From Candidatus Kaiserbacteria bacterium (GTDB taxonomy: Bacteria; Patescibacteriota; Minisyncoccia; Phycocordibacterales; UBA2100): a stretch of 40,200 bases of DNA. The notes under the pieces are model-generated. The model saw nothing but the letters and a program-made list of their open reading frames with translations. It did no database searches and was not told the origin of the DNA. How positions within the stretch are numbered: position 1 is the stretch's first letter; the number at the start of each line of letters is the position of its first letter. The position numbers and the translations under genes were made by a program. The DNA is taken from positions 1-40,200 of the forward strand of contig JAQBQU010000001.1 of assembly GCA_028286865.1 (NCBI GenBank). The letters are read 5' to 3'. Below are positions 36,701 through 40,200 of the stretch, piece by piece.

Positions 36701-36818
36701 TACGCTTACTACGTCCTATCGCTACGATGGCATCCACATGAACGTTGCCGGACTGAATGCACATGCCACGTTGTGGGCAGGGGCGATCAATACCGCGATC
36801 CAGCAAATGGGGAATTAA
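33798..36818 (+). CDS. Large secreted modular protein: signal peptide, two PG-binding-like domains, seven Cys-rich repeats, SASA/sialate O-acetylesterase-like domain
   Basis: MSAHRFIILAALTLVFATPSGVFAQA; LSLGSTGTEVSALQTFFTKIYANFPSPTGKFDLTTEDAVKQWQ; C-terminal VGEVFVTAGQSNSTFWGQ, GWGGTNITQWQ, IRAVLWHQGESDIG, YRYDGIHMNVAGLNAHA. Confidence 0.86.
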   Translation: MSAHRFIILAALTLVFATPSGVFAQAKPCVTLTHTLSLGSTGTEVSALQTFFTKIYANFPSPTGKFDLTTEDAVKQWQKTKGIVASGNAATTGYGSVGARTRAAMVCASASATNTSNSTVSSTIISRTLSFGMRGTDVTTLQLQLVAKGYLSAESATGYFGVLTEAAVQKFQAQQGIVSNGAPATTGYGAVGPRTRAALSSVATTTTSSSDTSTNTTSSGTGTSGSTTTSNTSTVPTTNSCTFYGTTVVHGAIVTAYQSSSVAYGQTCTQEVRTCSNGTLSGSYTNAACGVLGSTTNSCTFNNAAVAHGASVTAYQSSSVAYGSSCTSQSRICSNGTLSGSYTNAACTVGTAASCTFNGQTVANGAAVTAYQSSSVASGSSCVSQARTCTNGTLSGSYTNAACSVLGSTTNSCTFNGTTVAHGAAVTAYQASSVAYGSTCTSQSRTCSNGTLSGSYTYGACTVATATSCTFNNATVAHGASVAAYQASSVAYGSSCVSQSRTCTNGTLSGSYTNAACTVAAATSCIFNGSAIANGAAVTAYQASSVASGSLCVSQSRTCTNGTLSGTYTNATCNVLTSTTNSCTFNNATVAHGASVAAYQSSSVAYGQTCTQQTRTCSNGTLSGSYTNATCSVLASTDLCLVTAESGGPSIGAWQAPTRYRVYQRHGSSADVPVGITLGGTTQCVQSRVLDSNGTEIVPWTTISSGTYSAGQNVSGTITIPNGGWYKVMVRAINSGAAGPAGGIDFVGVGEVFVTAGQSNSTFWGQVPQHTATGKVSYFDGATWQLCQDPLPAVDSQSAGGSPWCLLGDQIVNGYGVPAAFAPTGWGGTNITQWQKDSPTSPAGTGVLYARLMQMVQYFGANGIRAVLWHQGESDIGTSQYDYASKLVALILGSRASSGSATPWIVAMATYPNDWTTSQATFWRNFAAACGDAACIAGQEAARSEVRQAQASVAQGNSNAVYPGPDTDTLTTSYRYDGIHMNVAGLNAHATLWAGAINTAIQQMGN
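34518..35712 (+). repeat. Seven tandem Cys-rich ~55-59-aa repeats
   Basis: Consensus CTFNxxxVAHGAxVTAYQxSSVAYGSSCxSQSRTCxNGTLSGSYTNAACTV, four Cys per unit; alternating linker types (VLGSTTNS vs VATAxS). Confidence 0.95.
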
Positions 36819-36863
36819 TAATTTTTTGAGTAAGCGTTGCTCCGTGATATCCTCAAATCACAT

Positions 36864-36944
36864 ATGAGTCGAATCTTGCACATAACGAAAGTAAATGTGG
36901 TGCCATTCCCGCCGGCATATTCGATGTACGAGCCGCGGGGCTAA
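36864..36944 (+). CDS. Candidate 26-aa small ORF upstream of a terminator (leader peptide or GT4 gene-start remnant)
   Basis: MSRILHITKVNVVPFPPAYSMYEPRG*; TTGAGT-16 nt-TATCCT upstream (36826-36853). Confidence 0.35.
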   Translation: MSRILHITKVNVVPFPPAYSMYEPRG

Positions 36945-36973
36945 ACTAATACTGCACGTCTTCTATTCGACAA

Positions 36974-36996
36974 CCCCGCTCCTGGCGGGGCTTTTT
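36974..36996 (+). terminator. Intrinsic terminator 16 nt upstream of the ornithine cyclodeaminase family gene
   Basis: CCCCGC-TCCTG-GCGGGG-C-TTTTT. Confidence 0.75.
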
Positions 36997-37011
36997 AGTT
37001 AAAAAATCACC

Positions 37012-38004
37012 ATGAAAATCATCACAACAAAAGACATTACCCGATCCGGACTCGACGCGCTCTTTGCCGACGCACTCCGCTTTCTCGAAGAAGATCTCGG
37101 TCGCTGGCAGGAGTTCAAAAAAAGCGCACGGCACGCTATCCATTACGAGCACGGCGTCTTCGAGCTTATGCCGTGCGCCGACAATGCACACTACTCATAC
37201 AAGTATGTGAACGCGCACCCGGGTAATCCTGCGCTCGGGAAGCTCTCGATCGTAGCCCTCGGTATGCTCGCCGACGTGGCCACCGGATACCCGCAGCTCG
37301 TGTGCGACATGACGCTGCTCACGGCTATCCGCACCGCGGCCATGTCGGCGCTTGCGGCGAAACACCTGGCGAAACCTGATTCAAAAGTACTCGGGCTTAT
37401 CGGCACCGGCGCGCAATCAGAATTCCAGGTGTACGCGATGCGGCAGATGTTCAATATCACCACGATCCGATATTACGATCATGATGTTGCAGCCATGCAA
37501 AAGTTCGCGCAGAATATGAAAGATTCCGGCATCACGCTGGTCGCATGTAAAGACGGCGAGGAAGTTGTGCAAGGCGTCGACATTCTTACTACCTGCATCT
37601 GCGAGAAGGCCCGCGTAAAGCTCTTCGACTACGCGTCGGTCAAAGACAATACACATCTCTTTATCAACGCGATCGGCGGTGACTGTCCGGGCAAGACCGA
37701 GCTCGATATCGAACTCGTGCGAAATGCGCGCATTGTCGTCGAATTCTACGAGCAGACTAAATATGAAGGCGAGATACAGCATCTCGAAGGGGAAGTGGCA
37801 CACGATGAGATCTGGGAGATCGTGCAGGGTCTTAAGCCGGGGCGTCGGGCCGAAGACGGCATCATCCTCTTCGATTCCGTCGGCTTCGCACTCGCCGATT
37901 TCTCGATGATGCGGATGCTTCACAAACGGGAGATCGGCTCAGAGACCGAGATCCTCCCACAGCTCGAGAATCCGAAGGACCTTATCTCGCTCTTCAAATC
38001 CTGA
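37012..38004 (+). CDS. Ornithine cyclodeaminase/mu-crystallin family protein
   Basis: DMTLLTAIRTAAMSALAAKHLAKPDSKVLGLIGTGAQSEFQVYAM; HLFINAIGGDCPGKTELD. Confidence 0.92.
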   Translation: MKIITTKDITRSGLDALFADALRFLEEDLGRWQEFKKSARHAIHYEHGVFELMPCADNAHYSYKYVNAHPGNPALGKLSIVALGMLADVATGYPQLVCDMTLLTAIRTAAMSALAAKHLAKPDSKVLGLIGTGAQSEFQVYAMRQMFNITTIRYYDHDVAAMQKFAQNMKDSGITLVACKDGEEVVQGVDILTTCICEKARVKLFDYASVKDNTHLFINAIGGDCPGKTELDIELVRNARIVVEFYEQTKYEGEIQHLEGEVAHDEIWEIVQGLKPGRRAEDGIILFDSVGFALADFSMMRMLHKREIGSETEILPQLENPKDLISLFKS

Positions 38005-38016
38005 TATTGTGCAGGT

Positions 38017-38550
38017 ATGGAACTAGTACGGCCGGCGGTGGTATACAAAGACTCGTTCATCGAGGCGTTACGGGAATACCAGCATGATAACGATTTCACG
38101 CATCGAAGCCTTGCGTACAAGAAGCTCTCCGTAGAAGACGTGGAGGCCGCCTTTGAGTCGTTCGTGGAAACCGAGCTGAGCTATGCAAATGGTGAAAATC
38201 TTCCCGACGGCTACGTTCCGTGCACCGAGCTCTGGTTAGTTGATAACGATGTATTTCTTGGTCGCGCGAGCATCCGCCACCGGCTCACTGAAAAACTGAC
38301 ACGCATCGGCGGGCACATCGGCTACGACATCCGGCCCAGCAAACGGCACCTCGGCTACGGCAACATGATACTCAAGCTCGTGCTTGAGAAGGCGCAAGGA
38401 CTTGGCCTTTCGCGGGTGCTGCTAACTTCGGATATACGCAACGTCGGTTCGCGGAAGATCATCGAGAAGAACGGCGGAGTGCTTGAGAATCAGATCCCGA
38501 ATCCCGAAATGGGCCACGACGCGCTGCGTTTCTGGATCGAGATCAAATAA
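38017..38550 (+). CDS. GNAT family N-acetyltransferase
   Basis: LWLVDNDVFLGRASIRHRL...GGHIGYDIRPSKRHLGYGNMILKLVLEKAQGLGLSRVLLTSDIRNVGSRKIIEKNGG. Confidence 0.93.
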   Translation: MELVRPAVVYKDSFIEALREYQHDNDFTHRSLAYKKLSVEDVEAAFESFVETELSYANGENLPDGYVPCTELWLVDNDVFLGRASIRHRLTEKLTRIGGHIGYDIRPSKRHLGYGNMILKLVLEKAQGLGLSRVLLTSDIRNVGSRKIIEKNGGVLENQIPNPEMGHDALRFWIEIK

Positions 38551-38613
38551 GCACTCATGCGCGCCTCATGAAGCTGGAGTATACTGGGCAGACTATAAGC
38601 CTAGAATAAACTC

Positions 38614-38964
38614 ATGAAAAAATTTGTTGTGATGTACCGCGTTCCCGTCGAGGTTATGCAAGAGTGGCAGAAGAACACCCCACCGGAAGAAATGAAGGCG
38701 CAGGGAATGAAGCTCGGGCAAGATATGGCGGCGTGGAGCCAGAAGAATGAGAAATCGATCATCGACAAGGGGTTGCCATTGGGCAAGAACACGCGCATGA
38801 CGAAAGAGGGCGCTACCCAGGTTTCCAACGACCTCAACTACTACTGCGTCGTTGAAGCGGAATCGATCGATGCCGTCGTCACGATGTTCAGCGACAATCC
38901 TCACATTCTTACGATCCCATCATCCTTCCTCGACATCATGGAGGTCTCCCACATGGCGATGTAG
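38614..38964 (+). CDS. YCII-like/DUF small protein
   Basis: MKKFVVMYRVPVEVMQEW...YYCVVEAESIDAVVTMFSDNPHI; ferredoxin-like YCII pattern. Confidence 0.6.
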   Translation: MKKFVVMYRVPVEVMQEWQKNTPPEEMKAQGMKLGQDMAAWSQKNEKSIIDKGLPLGKNTRMTKEGATQVSNDLNYYCVVEAESIDAVVTMFSDNPHILTIPSSFLDIMEVSHMAM

Positions 38965-38986
38965 CAAAGAAGCGATCGTTTAAGCC

Positions 38987-39016
38987 AGGAAATTCCGCCG
39001 AAAGGCGGAATTTCCT
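38987..39016. terminator. GAAA-capped bidirectional hairpin
   Basis: AGGAAATTCCGCC-GAAA-GGCGGAATTTCCT, 13-bp stem. Confidence 0.8.
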
Positions 39017-39054
39017 ATTTGTGTGAGTAAGTCAGGGAATGGTATTCTGCCGAT

Positions 39055-39849
39055 ATGAGATTTGCGATCATATCGGATATCCATGTGGGGGATGAAGCCG
39101 AATACAAGGGAGTCGTACGCAAGCTCTCACGGCACTCAGTTCCTTTCTTGACGGATTTTGTCGAGAAAATGAAAGGCGAGCCACTTGATCTTGTTGTAAA
39201 TCTTGGCGATGCGATCAACGACGTTGAACACGACGTCGACGTCGCGAATCTGAAGATGGTCCTCAATAAATTGGATGACCTTACTGTCCCGGTGATAAAT
39301 CTCGTTGGCAATCACGAACAATGGGCCATGAATGAGACCGAGCTGGAAGAAATACTCGGAATTGAATCACTCTACTATTCTAAGGATATTAATGGCCACC
39401 ACATCGTTGCGTTGCATTCCGAGGCTTTCCTGGGAGAAGATTCAAAAATAGGAGATGAACAAAAGGAGTGGCTAGTAGACGATCTGAAACACACGGATCT
39501 ACCTGCAATAGTATTCATCCATCATCCGCTCGCGGACCAAGATCTCACGGGCAATTTCTGGTTCGAGGGGAAGCCTAGCAGGGGATTGCTCAGTAATAGA
39601 CAGGAAGTGCGGGAGATCCTTGAGCGATCGGGAAAGGTGATCGCCGTATTCAACGGCCACACACATTGGAATAAAATGAACGTTCACAATGATATTCCAT
39701 ATTTCAATATAAATTCTATCGTAGAAAATTTCCGCAATGACGACACTCCCAGCGGATGCTACGCGCTTGTCACTATCGATTCGAAGAGTGTGAGCGTCGA
39801 TATTCGCGGTACTGATGCGCAGCAGTATCAGTTCGCTTTCAAACAATAA
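39055..39849 (+). CDS. Calcineurin-like metallophosphoesterase
   Basis: MRFAIISDIHVGD, VVNLGDAINDV, NLVGNHEQW, FIHHPLAD, FNGHTHWNK. Confidence 0.94.
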   Translation: MRFAIISDIHVGDEAEYKGVVRKLSRHSVPFLTDFVEKMKGEPLDLVVNLGDAINDVEHDVDVANLKMVLNKLDDLTVPVINLVGNHEQWAMNETELEEILGIESLYYSKDINGHHIVALHSEAFLGEDSKIGDEQKEWLVDDLKHTDLPAIVFIHHPLADQDLTGNFWFEGKPSRGLLSNRQEVREILERSGKVIAVFNGHTHWNKMNVHNDIPYFNINSIVENFRNDDTPSGCYALVTIDSKSVSVDIRGTDAQQYQFAFKQ

Positions 39850-39851
39850 GT

Positions 39852-40200
39852 ATGGAATACGTGGCTTTTTTGCTCGGGATCAATGTTGGGAAGCGGGTGG
39901 TTAAGATGCCCGAATTGAAGGCTTTGATGGAAAAGGAGGGATATACGGAGGTTCGGACATATCTGGCGAGCGGGAACGTGAAGTTTGCGGCGGGGAAGAC
40001 CACGCCCGAGGCACTCACGAAAAAACTCGAAGCGGCGTATGCAAAGAAATTCGGATTCACTGTCGGCGTCATTGTGCGCACCGTAGGAGAGTTGGAAAAA
40101 ATGTTGAAGGCTACTCCATTCAAGAAGGTGAAGGTCACCAAAAATACCCGCCGCTATGTGACGTTCCTCTCCGGCAACCCTATTGCCCCGCTCAAGGCCC
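39852..40200 (+). CDS. DUF1697 family protein, truncated at window end
   Basis: MEYVAFLLGINVGKRVVKMPELKALMEKEGYTEVRTYLASGNVKF; continues past 40200. Confidence 0.88.
   Translation, partial: MEYVAFLLGINVGKRVVKMPELKALMEKEGYTEVRTYLASGNVKFAAGKTTPEALTKKLEAAYAKKFGFTVGVIVRTVGELEKMLKATPFKKVKVTKNTRRYVTFLSGNPIAPLKA

Noticed and set aside
1-40200. Transposase/IS element or prophage
   Set aside because: No transposase, integrase, terminal repeats or phage structural module recognised; the tail-fibre-like protein is isolated.

Overview
The window looks like a chromosomal segment from a Patescibacteria/CPR bacterium (Parcubacteria/Kaiserbacteria-like; inferred from gene content and protein style, not from a database search). 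Essentially all credible genes lie on the + strand. Parts: (1) 1-8005, an S10/spc-type ribosomal protein operon (rpsC partial, rplP, rpmC, rpsQ, rplN, rplX, rplE, rpsN, rpsH, rplF, rplR, rpsE, rplO, secY). It lacks rpmD (L30) and is interrupted between rplE and rpsN by a methyltransferase and an AT-rich membrane-protein gene. (2) 8009-10523, three nucleoside-monophosphate kinase-like genes plus map. (3) 10601-18695, LOG-like proteins, a VirD4/TraG-like ATPase, a PKD-domain protein, an insertion-bearing NDK, a beta-CASP MBL nuclease and a candidate structured ncRNA with its own -10 box and terminator (about 16061-16213). (4) 18720-36818, a surface/secreted-protein island containing three very large modular proteins. 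These share an N-terminal architecture (signal peptide, two peptidoglycan-binding-like domains, linker, Cys-rich ~55-aa repeats) but have three different C-terminal carbohydrate-active-like domains: GH127-like, GH-A/GH42-like and SASA/sialate O-acetylesterase-like. The tuf gene sits inside the island and is followed by an orphan second copy of its last 17 codons plus stop. (5) 36819-40200, an ornithine cyclodeaminase family gene, GNAT, YCII-like, metallophosphoesterase and partial DUF1697 genes. The most interesting points are the modular anchor + swappable catalytic domain trio, the tuf 3'-end scar, the repeated placement of extended -10 boxes 6-8 nt upstream of start codons (implying leaderless mRNAs), and the unclassified structured RNA. 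Family assignments are from recognition of motifs only; no searches were run.
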